In this document: one piece after another, positions 37,473 to 47,149 of the stretch
Layout of the letters: every line of letters starts with the position of its first letter
How positions within the stretch are numbered: the stretch's first letter is position 1
Assembly (NCBI GenBank): GCA_028869185.1
Contig: JAGWTA010000002.1
Span: forward strand, 62,001 to 126,000
Source: Hyphomicrobiales bacterium
Lineage (GTDB): Bacteria > Pseudomonadota > Alphaproteobacteria > Rhizobiales > Beijerinckiaceae
Direction: 5' to 3'
DNA length: 64,000 bases
Position numbers and translations under genes: made by a program
Notes under the pieces: model-generated
Database searches by the model: none
Seen by the model: the letters and a program-made list of their open reading frames with translations, nothing else
What the model was told of the DNA's origin: nothing

Positions 37473-38387
37473 TCAGTATTTGCGCACGAGCGGGCCAGGG
37501 CCCGGCGCCACGACCGGCGCCGGCGTCGGCAGCGCAGCGCCGCCGAAGATTGGCGCGCCTGCGGGAACGAGCGGACCAACGCTCGCATCGCCGAACATGT
37601 AGCGAAGACCGACGCGGAAATCATGCGAGGCGATTTTGGCGCTCTGCGATTCGAGCCAGCACGGATTGGAGCGGCAGATCACCGGATTGGAGCTGACGCG
37701 GCCCATGTTGGCGTAGCGATAGTTGAAATCGAGCTTCACGTTCGGCAGCACGTTGGTGCTGACGCCGGCCATGAGCGCCCAGGCGAAATTCGTCTGCGAC
37801 TTGTCGGCGGCCGCGCCATTGTAAGGACCGTCGACGAGGTTTTCCCAACGGTGATTGGCCAGACCGACGCCGGCGCCGACGTAAGGCGTCACGCCGCCCC
37901 AGGTGCCAAGGTCGAGATAGGCGTTGGCGAGGAACAGACCCGTGCGGATTCGGCTGCGGTATGTGTCCAAGCAATAGCCGCTCGCCTGCGTGGAACAGAA
38001 GGCGGAGAAGGCCGCTTCGGCCGCGTAATGCGTCGCCGGCGTGCGGTATTCGCCGGTCAGGTCGGCGCGCAGCCAGCCGTTGAACTGATAGCCGGCGCCA
38101 AGGCCAAACAGCGCGGAAGGTTCGATGCTCTGATGGATCAGGCCTGCGCCCGGCGCCGCAATGGTGCCGGTGGCGTAATCGAAGGGCAGCAGGCTCGAGC
38201 GCCAGCCGCCAAGCTGGTTGATGCCCGCGCCCACATCGGCGCGCAGATAGAACCCGGAAAATTCCGGCGCGGCCGCCGGCGCCTCGATCATCGGAGCAGG
38301 CGGGGGCGGCAAATCAGCCGCCGAGGCCACGCCAGCCGCAAGAAGAGCGACGGTCGAGGCAAAGGTAAGGGCTTTCAAGCTGCCCAT
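37473..38387 (-). CDS. Outer-membrane beta-barrel protein, paralogue
   Basis: A 304-residue protein with signal peptide (LTFASTVALLAAGVASA), a proline-rich linker (ADLPPPPAPM) and a barrel with GFYLRADVGAGINQLGGW, GYQFNGWLRADLTGEY, NAYLDLGTWGGVTPYVGAGV and VGLRYMFGD. A proline/glycine-rich tail of about 35 residues after the last predicted strand is unusual and may reach the periplasm. Two extracellular cysteine pairs are seen. A perfect CtrA box lies 80 bases upstream of the start at 38387. Confidence 0.88.
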   Translation of the reverse strand: MGSLKALTFASTVALLAAGVASAADLPPPPAPMIEAPAAAPEFSGFYLRADVGAGINQLGGWRSSLLPFDYATGTIAAPGAGLIHQSIEPSALFGLGAGYQFNGWLRADLTGEYRTPATHYAAEAAFSAFCSTQASGYCLDTYRSRIRTGLFLANAYLDLGTWGGVTPYVGAGVGLANHRWENLVDGPYNGAAADKSQTNFAWALMAGVSTNVLPNVKLDFNYRYANMGRVSSNPVICRSNPCWLESQSAKIASHDFRVGLRYMFGDASVGPLVPAGAPIFGGAALPTPAPVVAPGPGPLVRKY

Positions 38388-38466
38388 GAGGATATCCCTT
38401 CGTGTGCTGAAACGGTCCTGAATCGACCGCCAAAGTGACAACGAAGGAAAAATTCGCAGATGATTC

Positions 38467-38483
38467 TTAAATAGAGCTTAACC
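38467..38483. promoter_or_regulatory. Perfect CtrA box
   Basis: TTAA-ATAGAGC-TTAACC, followed by CTAACG, is a full CtrA consensus match 80 bases before the second barrel gene. It shares the extended CTTAACCCTAA core with the box at 37359. Confidence 0.72.
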
Positions 38484-38538
38484 CTAACGGCCAATCCGCC
38501 GTTTTGTTAAAATCCACGGCGCTGTTGGGGCCGCCGCC

Positions 38539-39876
38539 TCACGCTGCGGCCTGCAGCGCCTCGCAGATTTCGTCCACTACTTGCTCCACCAGCGCGCGGT
38601 CTTCGCCTTCGGCCATCACGCGGATGACCGGCTCGGTGCCGGACGGGCGGATGAGCAGACGGCCGGCCGAGCCCAGCCGCATCTTGCCGGCCTCGATCGT
38701 GCGTCCGACCGGATCGGCCTCCAGCGCTGTCTTGCGCGCGCGCACATTCTTCAGGATCTGCGGCAGCGGCTCGAACAGGCGGCAGACTTCGCTGACCGGG
38801 CGACCACGCTTCTGCACCACGGCCAGCACCTGCATCGCAGCCACCAGACCATCGCCGGTCGTGGAGTAATCGGACAGGATGATGTGGCCCGATTGTTCGC
38901 CGCCGAGATTGTAGCCGCCTTCCAACATCTTCTCGAGCACATAGCGGTCGCCAACCTGCGCGCGTTCCAGCGACAGGCCGATGGACGCCAGATAGCGCTC
39001 GAAACCGAGGTTCGACATGACCGTGGCGACGACGCCCGGGCGCGCGAGCAGGTTCTCGTCCTTCCAGTTGGCGGCCACGGCAGCCATGATCTGATCGCCG
39101 TCGATCGTGTGGCCGTTCTCGTCGATCACGAGCACGCGGTCCGCATCGCCATCGAGCGCGATGCCGACGTCTGCGCGCAACTCCTTCACCTTCGCCGCCA
39201 GCGCGGCAGGCGAGGTCGAGCCGCAATCGCGGTTGATGTTCACGCCGTTCGGATCGACGCCGACCGCGATCACTTCCGCGCCAAGTTCCCAAAGAGCTTC
39301 CGGCGCAACTTTGTAGGCCGCGCCGTTGGCGCAATCGACCACGATGCGCAGACCTTCGAAGGTCACCGAACGCGGCAGCGTCCGCTTGGCGTATTCGATG
39401 TAGCGCGCGCGAATGTCGTCGACGCGGCGGGCATGGCCGAGTTGCGCCGATTTGGCGAGTTGTTGCGACAGATCGGCGCCGAGCAGCGCCTCGATCTCGC
39501 GCTCGACATCGTCCGAGAGCTTGAACCCGTCGGGGCCGAACAGTTTGATGCCATTGTCCTCGAACGGATTATGCGAGGCCGAGATCATCACGCCGAGATC
39601 GCAACGCATCGAGCGCGTCAGCATGGCGACGGCGGGCGTCGGCACGGGGCCAAGGATCAGCACATCCATGCCGACCGAGGTGAACCCCGAAACGAGACCG
39701 TATTCGATCATGTAGCCCGACAGGCGCGTGTCCTTTCCGATGACGACGCGATGGCGATGTTCGCCGCGCTTGAAGACAAGACCGGCCGCCTGCCCGACTT
39801 TCAGAGCAAGTTCGGGCGTGATGAAGCGATTGGCGACGCCGCGGATGCCGTCAGTGCCAAAATAGGAACGGCTCAT
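38539..39876 (-). CDS. glmM: Phosphoglucosamine mutase
   Basis: A 445-residue alpha-D-phosphohexomutase converting glucosamine-6-phosphate to glucosamine-1-phosphate for UDP-GlcNAc, hence peptidoglycan and LPS. The phosphoserine loop is [14 protein letters not shown] with S101, the metal loop DGDADR near residue 245, the sugar loop GGEQSGH, and the phosphate-binding [12 protein letters not shown] near the end. CTGGAG precedes the ATG at 39876. It follows tilS after 212 bases; ftsH, which commonly lies between them in relatives, is not here. Confidence 0.96.
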   Translation of the reverse strand: MSRSYFGTDGIRGVANRFITPELALKVGQAAGLVFKRGEHRHRVVIGKDTRLSGYMIEYGLVSGFTSVGMDVLILGPVPTPAVAMLTRSMRCDLGVMISASHNPFEDNGIKLFGPDGFKLSDDVEREIEALLGADLSQQLAKSAQLGHARRVDDIRARYIEYAKRTLPRSVTFEGLRIVVDCANGAAYKVAPEALWELGAEVIAVGVDPNGVNINRDCGSTSPAALAAKVKELRADVGIALDGDADRVLVIDENGHTIDGDQIMAAVAANWKDENLLARPGVVATVMSNLGFERYLASIGLSLERAQVGDRYVLEKMLEGGYNLGGEQSGHIILSDYSTTGDGLVAAMQVLAVVQKRGRPVSEVCRLFEPLPQILKNVRARKTALEADPVGRTIEAGKMRLGSAGRLLIRPSGTEPVIRVMAEGEDRALVEQVVDEICEALQAAA

Positions 39877-40088
39877 CGTGAAAAAACTCCAGAAGAAGGC
39901 CCGCTTATACCGCATCGGCGGAAAAAGTGGCGGTAACTCACAATTGTTGCTTAACGCAGGTCGCCGCAATACTGCGCTCGACACGAACCGGATCGCACAC
40001 GATACACAGGGCAAAACGCTGGCGCGCCCTTCTACCATAACGACGCCGCCGACGCATCCCGCCGCGCATGCGCGTCGATGCGCCCGCC

Positions 40089-41093
40089 TTAGCGCAGCGC
40101 GCGGCGCGGCGGGGCGGGGCGCACTGTCACAAGACCTCCGTCGCTGGCGATGGCCGCGCCCGCCAGCGTGGCGCGAAAGCGCTGCGGCGCCCCCTTCAGC
40201 CGCGCATGCAAGGCTTCGAGTCGTTCAAGCCGGATCCTCGCGCCCGGCGCGGCGCGCATGATCGCTGCGGCGAGAATGCGCAGGCCGATTTCATCGGGCA
40301 GCGCGAGAAATTCTGCGAGCGGCGCGCGGAAGGCCCCGCCCTCCTGCACGAAGCCCGCGCGCGGCGCATGCGCAAAGGCCGCCAGCGCCGCATCGGCCCG
40401 CCGCGCCCGTGCGCCAAGCCGCAGCAACGCGGCGCCATCCAGCCCCTCGGCCTCAAGCAGCGGGGCAAGCCGCCGCAAACGCCCGCGCGCAAAAGCTTCA
40501 TCAGCGTTGCCGGGATCGTCCACGAAAGCGACGCCCGCCTCCTGGCAAAGCGCGACGAGTTGCATCTTGTGCAGAGCAAGCAGCGGACGGGCGAGCGCAA
40601 GCGCGGGCGCGCCCGGCACAGGCGCCCGCGCAGCCATGCCGGCGAGCCCGGCAGGGCCGCTCCCGCGCGTCAGACGCATCAGGATTGTTTCAGCCTGATC
40701 GTCGGCGTGGTGGCCAGTCGCCACGACATCGCAGCCGCAGCGAACGGCTTCCTCCGCCAGAAGCCGATAGCGCGCCGCGCGCGCCGCCTCCTGCACGCGC
40801 GCTTTCGGCTTATGCCCGCGCCACACGAGCGTTGCATGCGGCGCGCCAAGCTGCGCGCACAAATCTGCAACGGCCCTCGCTTCGTCAGCCGATTGCGGGC
40901 GCAAGCGATGATCGACCGTCGCGACGAACAGAGGCGGCGCGCCGCCGCTTGCGCGCCAGCGCATCGCCAGCAACAGCAAGGCTGTGGAATCTGCGCCGCC
41001 CGAGACGGCGAGCAGCACACCGCGCGCCTGGGCAAGCGACGCAAAAACATCCTGCGGCGCAGCCATAGGCGAGGCTGCCGCAGCGCCTAGCAT
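40089..41093 (-). CDS. tilS: tRNA(Ile)-lysidine synthase
   Basis: A 334-residue ATP-dependent enzyme that adds lysine to the wobble C of the CAU anticodon of tRNA-Ile2, changing it to read AUA. The PP-loop SGGADS is at residues 31-36 and [20 protein letters not shown] follows. The C-terminal domain is short compared with the E. coli enzyme, as in other alphaproteobacteria. Its ATG lies within the last codons of cpoB (ATGCTAG), so translation is coupled to the tol-pal cluster. Confidence 0.93.
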   Translation of the reverse strand: MLGAAAASPMAAPQDVFASLAQARGVLLAVSGGADSTALLLLAMRWRASGGAPPLFVATVDHRLRPQSADEARAVADLCAQLGAPHATLVWRGHKPKARVQEAARAARYRLLAEEAVRCGCDVVATGHHADDQAETILMRLTRGSGPAGLAGMAARAPVPGAPALALARPLLALHKMQLVALCQEAGVAFVDDPGNADEAFARGRLRRLAPLLEAEGLDGAALLRLGARARRADAALAAFAHAPRAGFVQEGGAFRAPLAEFLALPDEIGLRILAAAIMRAAPGARIRLERLEALHARLKGAPQRFRATLAGAAIASDGGLVTVRPAPPRRALR

Positions 41094-42013
41094 TGAGTCT
41101 TTTTGGACTCGCGCTCTGCGGCGCGAATAGCGCTGGATGCGCTCGGATATTTCGTCGAGACTTCCGCAAAGGATGCGCAAGCCTGTTCCTTGGCGCCGAG
41201 CGCGACAAGCGATTGGCCAAGACGCACCAGCGCCTCGGGTCCGCGCGCGGAATTGGAATAGGCCGTCGTGATCTTCAGATATTGTTCGGCCGCCTCGCGA
41301 TGGCGATTGCGCAGATAGAAGCTTTCGCCAAGATCATAGGTCGCATCGGCGGCCAGCTTGCTCCTGGGATGTTTCGCCAGAAAGCCAGAGAAGCCTTTTT
41401 CCGCCTGCTCGTACTGACCTTGCTTGAGAAAGCTGGCGGCCTGTTCGAACTCCTGGCGCGCGCCCATCGGCTGAACGGGCGCAACCGCCGGCGTCTCCTC
41501 AGCCTTGGCGCTGTTGAGATCGAGCGGCCTGTTGGGCGAGGACAGGCCAGCGCCCGGCGTTGCCGGCGCGTTTGAGGCGGGCGTTTGGCCAAGCGGGCGC
41601 GGCGCGCCGGGCGCATTGGGCGTGACCGCCGGATCGAAGGCGTCGCTCCGGCGCAGGCGGCCTGCTTCGGCAGGCGCCGCCGGCGTCGCAGGGACAACGA
41701 CAGGCCCCGTCGGCGCTGCGGCCGGCCGGTCCGACAATTTGCGCACCTGTTCTTCGAGCTTGCGGTTTTCGAACTGCAATTGCTCGATCTGTCCCGTCAT
41801 GTCGCGCAACTGCCGCTCCATGCGCTCGATGCGAACCGTAAAGGCGCCGAGATCGGGCCCGCGTTGCTGCATCGCGCCGGGCGGCGGCTGATCCTCGTCG
41901 CCGAGATCGGCGGGCGGCGCGGCAGGCCGATTGAACATCTGGGCGGGAGCAGACGTGGCGCTCAGCAACGCCAGCGCCGCGGCGATCGAAATTCGACGGA
42001 TAGAGGGAGACAT
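41087..42013 (-). CDS. cpoB: Cell division coordinator CpoB (YbgF)
   Basis: A 308-residue periplasmic protein: signal peptide (ISIAAALALLSATSAPAQ), an N-terminal coiled coil (RIERMERQLRDMTGQIEQLQ) for trimerisation, a proline/alanine-rich linker of about 90 residues, and TPR repeats (EFEQAASFLKQGQYEQAEKG, EQYLKITTAYSNSARGPEAL). CpoB connects the Tol-Pal machine with peptidoglycan synthesis during division. The ATG at 42013 has TTGGAA upstream. The linker is longer than in E. coli. Confidence 0.92.
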   Translation of the reverse strand: MSPSIRRISIAAALALLSATSAPAQMFNRPAAPPADLGDEDQPPPGAMQQRGPDLGAFTVRIERMERQLRDMTGQIEQLQFENRKLEEQVRKLSDRPAAAPTGPVVVPATPAAPAEAGRLRRSDAFDPAVTPNAPGAPRPLGQTPASNAPATPGAGLSSPNRPLDLNSAKAEETPAVAPVQPMGARQEFEQAASFLKQGQYEQAEKGFSGFLAKHPRSKLAADATYDLGESFYLRNRHREAAEQYLKITTAYSNSARGPEALVRLGQSLVALGAKEQACASFAEVSTKYPSASSAIRAAERESKKTQC

Positions 42014-42091
42014 GCGCGAAAATTCCAACTGCGTCCGGGCGGACGCTTAGCATTTTCCGCTATGCCGCGAAATTCCGTCCGAACGATGGCT

Positions 42092-43972
42092 TCAGAAGGC
42101 GAATTTTACACCGCCCGAACCGGTGAACTCCTCGCCGCCGCGTCGCAGGAACGTCTGCGAAAGGTTGAGCGACAGGCTCGCGCCGTAGCCGATGTCGGAC
42201 GAAATGCCCAGCGCCGCCCGGCCGTAGAGCTGGCCATGGCCGCCATTGGGCAAGCGCCAGTTGTTGACGATGATCGGCGCCGACGTCGCCCCGTACTGGA
42301 TGATGCGGCCCGAACCGATGAAGTCGTTCTCCGCCGTCAGATTGACGTAGTAATTCAGGCGACGGCCCCACAGGTCGAGTCCGTGGCGCATCTGCGCGCC
42401 GAAGCTGCCGACAAGCGCTTCCGCCTTCTGCTCGCGCAGGAACAGGTTCAGCACGGGATCGCCTGTTTCAGCATAGCTGCCGACCGAGGCATGCGCATAG
42501 GCAAGTCCCGCGATCGGCCCGACGCGCAGACCCGGCGCAACGTCGAACAGATAGCCCGCCTTGGCGGAGGCCGAGACGGTGAAGCCATGCGGGTTCGACG
42601 AGATGAGGCTGACGACGCCCGGACGCCAGTTGTGATAGGCGACCAGGCCGAACGAGGCCGCGCCCTGCACGAAGGCGTTGCGCCCGTTCCACGCGCCATA
42701 GCCGCCAAACTGGAATACATTGGCTTCGGTGCGCCCGCCGTTCGTCTTGAACGATGCGGAAGCGTTGGCGTAATCGAACGCGACGCCGATCAGCGCGTTG
42801 GGCGCTACGCGATATTCGGCGCCGATCGTGCCGCCCACGCTGTCGAGATCGTAGCCGTAGGAATTGAGACTGGCGCGACGCTCGCTGAGCGACCCGTTGA
42901 CCGTGATGAAAATGGCGAGCGGCGAGGCAGGCGCTGCGCGCGGAACATCGACCAGCGGCCCCTTGCGCACGGCGCCCGGCGCATAGGACATGACCTGCGA
43001 GGGCGTGATCGAGGATGCGGGATTGAACAGATCGAGCCGGTTGAACATGCGCGACGCGAAATTCGCCGTCGACGTGAGGCCGATGTCGCCCTGCGCTGCG
43101 AATGTCATCGGCGCATTGAGGCGATTGACGACATACTCGCCCATGATGTTGAAGCCGAGCGAGGTCAGATGAATGCCGTCCACATAGAACAGATATTGGC
43201 TCTGCAGCGCGGGATTGCCGACGCAGCTCAACGGGCACATGCCGGGATTGGCGACGCCATAGAGCGCAGGATTGGCCTTGATCTGCTGGCCGAGCAGTCC
43301 GATGTCGACATATTCGACGCGCACGCCGGCCGCAGCGAGCGGGGCGAGACCCATCTGCATCTGCGCATTGTAGGCCCGGCTATAGGCTGTGCCCACGCTG
43401 GTCATGGATGACGGATAGAAGCCCGCTTCCGCGAGCGCGCCGACATCGCCCACCGTAAAGACGAGATTGCGCATGCCCGCGCCGACAAGCGCGTTCACGC
43501 CCGCCATCGCCTGCGCCGCGCTGACGCCGGACGCGGCGCCGACGCCGCCCAGCGTGCCGCCGGACTGATAATAGGCGCGCGCATCGTTGCCGCCGATGTT
43601 GAGCGCGACAAGATCGGTCGGCGCAATGCGCCCGCCCGCGAGCGTGAAGCCCATCCATTGCTGCAGGAAGCCCGGAATGCCCGCGCCAACCGTATTGGTT
43701 GCGCCCGTCTGCGATCCGCCGATCGCGAAATTATAGACCGGCAGGCCGTAATAGCCCGACACATAGTCGATGTAATTCGTGCCGCCGCTGAAGCGCCCCG
43801 TCGGATAGATGGGATTCGTTCCGGGCGGGAGCAGATTGCCCTGGTCGACATAGCTGTCGCCGAATGCATAGAGCGTGGAGAATTGCTGTGCGCCAGCGGG
43901 CGCTGCGGCCAACAGGGCTGAAACGGCGACAGCGGACAAAGCGGCGCGACGCGTTGCGGCGAATGCCAGCAT
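42092..43972 (-). CDS. GDSL-family esterase autotransporter
   Basis: A 626-residue EstA-like type Va autotransporter. Signal peptide (AALSAVAVSALLAAAPAGAQ), SGNH hydrolase passenger with nucleophile S40 in FGDSYVDQGN, GGND with N129, and the D265-H268 pair in YVDGIHLTSLGFN, then a C-terminal autotransporter barrel (about 370-626) ending GGVKFAF. The passenger is a surface-exposed lipid/ester hydrolase. GGAGG seven bases before the ATG at 43972 decides the start over an upstream ATG at 43984. It is inserted between pal and cpoB on the same strand. Confidence 0.9.
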   Translation of the reverse strand: MLAFAATRRAALSAVAVSALLAAAPAGAQQFSTLYAFGDSYVDQGNLLPPGTNPIYPTGRFSGGTNYIDYVSGYYGLPVYNFAIGGSQTGATNTVGAGIPGFLQQWMGFTLAGGRIAPTDLVALNIGGNDARAYYQSGGTLGGVGAASGVSAAQAMAGVNALVGAGMRNLVFTVGDVGALAEAGFYPSSMTSVGTAYSRAYNAQMQMGLAPLAAAGVRVEYVDIGLLGQQIKANPALYGVANPGMCPLSCVGNPALQSQYLFYVDGIHLTSLGFNIMGEYVVNRLNAPMTFAAQGDIGLTSTANFASRMFNRLDLFNPASSITPSQVMSYAPGAVRKGPLVDVPRAAPASPLAIFITVNGSLSERRASLNSYGYDLDSVGGTIGAEYRVAPNALIGVAFDYANASASFKTNGGRTEANVFQFGGYGAWNGRNAFVQGAASFGLVAYHNWRPGVVSLISSNPHGFTVSASAKAGYLFDVAPGLRVGPIAGLAYAHASVGSYAETGDPVLNLFLREQKAEALVGSFGAQMRHGLDLWGRRLNYYVNLTAENDFIGSGRIIQYGATSAPIIVNNWRLPNGGHGQLYGRAALGISSDIGYGASLSLNLSQTFLRRGGEEFTGSGGVKFAF

Positions 43973-44150
43973 GAAATCCTCCATGTTCCCTCGAATGCCG
44001 CTTTCGATGCGGTCTATGTGTGAACTGTGCGCTGGAGGCGAAATTCCGGCAAGAGCGCGGCGGAGCGCGCGGGTTCTCGATCGTCCGAAAGCCACGCGAT
44101 GTGACAAAATTGATACAAATCGCTTGTGTTTTGCGCCCCGGAAACGCAAA

Positions 44151-44177
44151 GCGCGCGCCCTCTACGAAGGCGCGCGC
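44151..44177 (-). terminator. Possible weak terminator after pal
   Basis: GCGCGCGCC and GGCGCGCGC form a 9-bp stem with a 9-base loop, followed on the minus strand by TTTGCGTTTCC. The T tract is poor, so read-through is likely. Confidence 0.4.
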
Positions 44178-44203
44178 CCTGATTTCGACCTGAAGCCTGT
44201 CGT

Positions 44204-44740
44204 TTACGACTGGCCGCCGCGCAGCGCGGTGACGGCGCGGCGATTCTGCGACCAGCAGGAAATGTCGTCGCAGGTGGCCACGGGCCGTTCCTTGCCATAG
44301 CTGATGGTCTTGATGCGCGAGGCCGAAACGCCGCGCGCGACCAGATAATCCTTCGTGACTTCAGCGCGGCGGGCGCCCAGCGCGAAATTGTACTCGCGCG
44401 TGCCGCGTTCGTCGGCGTGGCCCTCGATGGTGAAGTTGTAGCGCCCGTAGCGCTGCAACCACTCAGCCTGCTTGTTGAGCGTATCCTGCGCCTTGGCGGA
44501 AAGATCGGACGAATCCGATTCGAAGAAGACGCGGTCGCCGACGTTCTGCGCAAAATCCTGCTGGCTGCCCGGCAGCGCCTGACCGTTGATCGCGCCGCCG
44601 CGGCCGTAACGTCCGGCGCCGCCTGCGCCTGCGCCGCCGCCCAGCAGGCTGGCGTCGTCCGCCGTATTCTTGGCGCAGCCCGTCACCGCCAGTCCAGCGG
44701 CAAGCAGCGCAGCGAATTTGAGAACGCGCGATGTCGACAT
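44204..44740 (-). CDS. pal: Peptidoglycan-associated lipoprotein Pal
   Basis: A 178-residue lipoprotein: lipobox LAVTGC with C22, a glycine-rich linker, and an OmpA-like peptidoglycan-binding domain (DRVFFESDSSDLSAKAQDTL, EGHADERGTREYNFALGARR). Pal anchors the outer membrane to peptidoglycan and binds TolB and CpoB at the division site. AGGAGT precedes the ATG. It is separated from tolB by an opposite-strand FTR1 gene. Confidence 0.96.
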   Translation of the reverse strand: MSTSRVLKFAALLAAGLAVTGCAKNTADDASLLGGGAGAGGAGRYGRGGAINGQALPGSQQDFAQNVGDRVFFESDSSDLSAKAQDTLNKQAEWLQRYGRYNFTIEGHADERGTREYNFALGARRAEVTKDYLVARGVSASRIKTISYGKERPVATCDDISCWSQNRRAVTALRGGQS

Positions 44741-45020
44741 CGTTTAACACTCCTTGACGCAAAACTCGTTGGCGCCAGTCGTAGCGCTCGAAGAGTTAAG
44801 CAAAGGTTTTATCAACCTTGATGGAGCCTTTGCCGATTGTGTGGCATTCGCGCCATTCGCAATCGTGGTTAAGAATCCATTGCGGCGCCGGCGTGGCGAA
44901 AAAGCGTTTTCTAAAATCATTCCAATTAGCAAACACGGGCACGCGCCGCTTTTCGATTGCCGTTGCGGCGTGCGCGCGCCTATCACCGCTGCAACGCTCA
45001 ACTTTTTCGGGAAAGTTCCG

Positions 45021-45818
45021 ATGAACGCTCTGTCCCTCGCCCTGCAATCGGGCGCCATCCTGCTGCGCGAAGGCGTGGAAGCCATCCTGGTGCTGGCCGC
45101 GCTCGGCGCGTTTCTCAAACGCGCTGGCGCAAGCGGCGCGGTGCGCGCTCTGTCCATCGGCGCGCTCGCGGCGATTGCCGCCAGCATCGTCGCCGCCATC
45201 GTGTTCCAGCTGGCTTTCAATGGCGCGCACGATGATCGCATGGAGGCGCTCGTCATGGCGGTTGCGGCGGCGTTGATGCTTTACATGAGCGGCTGGATGT
45301 TCCTGCGCCAGAACCCAGCGGCGTGGAAAGCCGAACTGCAGAAAATGGCCAGCCGCGCGCTCGATGCGCCGCGCGCCTGGTCGATCGGCGCCATCGCCTT
45401 TCTCGCCGTGTTCCGCGAAGGCGCGGAGACGGCGCTGTTCCTGCATGCCCTCGCCATGACGAGCGGCGGCTGGAGCCTTGCGTTGACGCTCGGCCTCGTC
45501 GGCGCCGCCGCATTGCTCGCGGCGTTCTACTACGCGATGCAATGGCTCGCATTGCAATTGCCGCTGCGGCCGGTGTTCCTCGTAACCTCGGCGCTGCTTT
45601 TCGTGATGGGTTTGCGCTTCATCGGCGGCGCGATGCAGGAATTGCAGGAGCAGGCGCTGCTTCCGGCGAGCGCGGCCCCGCATGCCGACTGGCTCGTCGC
45701 CTTCGGTCTCAATCCGACAATCGAGGCGCTCGCGGTGCAAATCCTGATTGCCGCCGGCGCGCTGGCGGGCGCGCTGCTCGTCAGCCTCAACCGCAAGACG
45801 CCAGCGAAGGCGGCCTGA
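45021..45818 (+). CDS. FTR1 family iron permease
   Basis: A 265-residue membrane protein with seven predicted helices and two REGxE iron-binding motifs (REGVE at residues 16-20 and REGAE near 132), the hallmark of FTR1/EfeU permeases. They import Fe(III) after oxidation or Fe(II) through partner proteins; no EfeO, EfeB or P19 partner is adjacent. The ATG at 45021 has GGGAAAG upstream. It is on the opposite strand within the tol-pal cluster, so it is an insertion into that arrangement. Confidence 0.92.
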   Translation: MNALSLALQSGAILLREGVEAILVLAALGAFLKRAGASGAVRALSIGALAAIAASIVAAIVFQLAFNGAHDDRMEALVMAVAAALMLYMSGWMFLRQNPAAWKAELQKMASRALDAPRAWSIGAIAFLAVFREGAETALFLHALAMTSGGWSLALTLGLVGAAALLAAFYYAMQWLALQLPLRPVFLVTSALLFVMGLRFIGGAMQELQEQALLPASAAPHADWLVAFGLNPTIEALAVQILIAAGALAGALLVSLNRKTPAKAA

Positions 45819-45839
45819 AAAGGCCGCCGGCGCGCAAGC

Positions 45840-47138
45840 TCAGTTCAGCAGCGGCGACCACGCCGGATCGGACGCATAGGACGGCGTCGGCACCGTGAAT
45901 TCGCCACGCCCGTAAACGTCCGTCATGTGAATCTTCGGACCGCCGCCGCCGCCCGGATCGCGGAAGAACATCAGGAACAGCCCGTTCGGCGCCCAGGTCG
46001 GGCCTTCGTTGTGGAAGCCTTCCGTGAGAATGCGTTCGCCAGATCCATCTGGCTTCATCACGCCGATGCCGAAGCCGTTTTTCGATTGCCGCGTAAAGGC
46101 GATGTAATCGCCCTTGGGCGACCAGACCGGCGTCGAGTAACGACCTTCGCCGAAGGAAATGCGCTTTGCGCCGCCCCCGCCCGCCGGCATGACGTAAATC
46201 TGCTGTGTGCCGCCGCGGTCGGATTCGAACACGATGCGCCCGCCGTCGGGCGAATAGCAGGGCGATGTGTCGATGCCCGTCGAATCCGTCAGCCGCGTCG
46301 TCTGGCGCGTGCGCAGATCCATCGTGTAAAGCGCGCTGGAGGCGCCCTGCGACAGCGACATCACGACCTTCTGGCCATCGGGCGAAAAGCGTGGCGCGAA
46401 GGTCATGCCCGGGAAATTGCCGACCGCCTCGCGCTGGCGCGTATCGAGATTGATCAGCTTGACGCTCGGCTCGTCGCCGCCGAACGCCATATAGACGACA
46501 TCCTGCGAAGAGGGCGAAAAGCGCGGCGTGACGGCGAGCTCCTCGCCGCGGGTCAGATACTGCACATTGGCGCCGTCCTGATCCATCACCGCAAGGCGTT
46601 TGCGGCGCTGGTCCTTCGGTCCTGTTTCATCGACGAACACGATACGCGTGTCGAAAAAGCCCTTCTCGCCGGTGATGCGCGAGAAGACCTGATCGGAAAT
46701 GATATGCGCCACGCGGCGCGAAACATGCGGATCGGTCACATATTGCTGGCCCGCCGCCTGCTGGCCGGTGTTGACGTCCCACAGGCGGAACTCCGCGCGC
46801 TGGCGTCCCTCGCGCGTCACGCGGCCCGTCAGGACATATTGCGCGTTGACCGCGCGCCATGCGTCGGAATTGGGCGCCTGCTCGCCCGAAAGATTCTGTT
46901 CGGGGAACGAGGCTGCATCGACCGGCTGCAGAAAGATCGAGCGTTTGAAATTATTGCCGATGACGTTGGTGAAGAGCTTCGCCGCCTCGCCGTCTCCGGA
47001 AAACGGCATGACGGCGATGCGCACCGGCTTGAACGCGCCGCCGGGGCGCACTTCCAGCGTGCGTTCCTGCGCAACGGCGGTCAGCGGCGTCAGCGCCATG
47101 CCGGCGATCAGCGAGCGACGTGAGAGAATGAACGACAT
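45840..47138 (-). CDS. tolB: Tol-Pal system translocation protein TolB
   Basis: A 432-residue periplasmic protein with an N-terminal signal carrying RR ([20 protein letters not shown]), the alpha/beta TolB_N domain, and a six-bladed beta-propeller with repeated SPDG-type motifs ([37 protein letters not shown]). It binds Pal and TolA. It begins 11 bases after tolA with GAGGTTCTC as ribosome site. Confidence 0.96.
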   Translation of the reverse strand: MSFILSRRSLIAGMALTPLTAVAQERTLEVRPGGAFKPVRIAVMPFSGDGEAAKLFTNVIGNNFKRSIFLQPVDAASFPEQNLSGEQAPNSDAWRAVNAQYVLTGRVTREGRQRAEFRLWDVNTGQQAAGQQYVTDPHVSRRVAHIISDQVFSRITGEKGFFDTRIVFVDETGPKDQRRKRLAVMDQDGANVQYLTRGEELAVTPRFSPSSQDVVYMAFGGDEPSVKLINLDTRQREAVGNFPGMTFAPRFSPDGQKVVMSLSQGASSALYTMDLRTRQTTRLTDSTGIDTSPCYSPDGGRIVFESDRGGTQQIYVMPAGGGGAKRISFGEGRYSTPVWSPKGDYIAFTRQSKNGFGIGVMKPDGSGERILTEGFHNEGPTWAPNGLFLMFFRDPGGGGGPKIHMTDVYGRGEFTVPTPSYASDPAWSPLLN

Positions 47139-47149
47139 GAGAACCTCGT

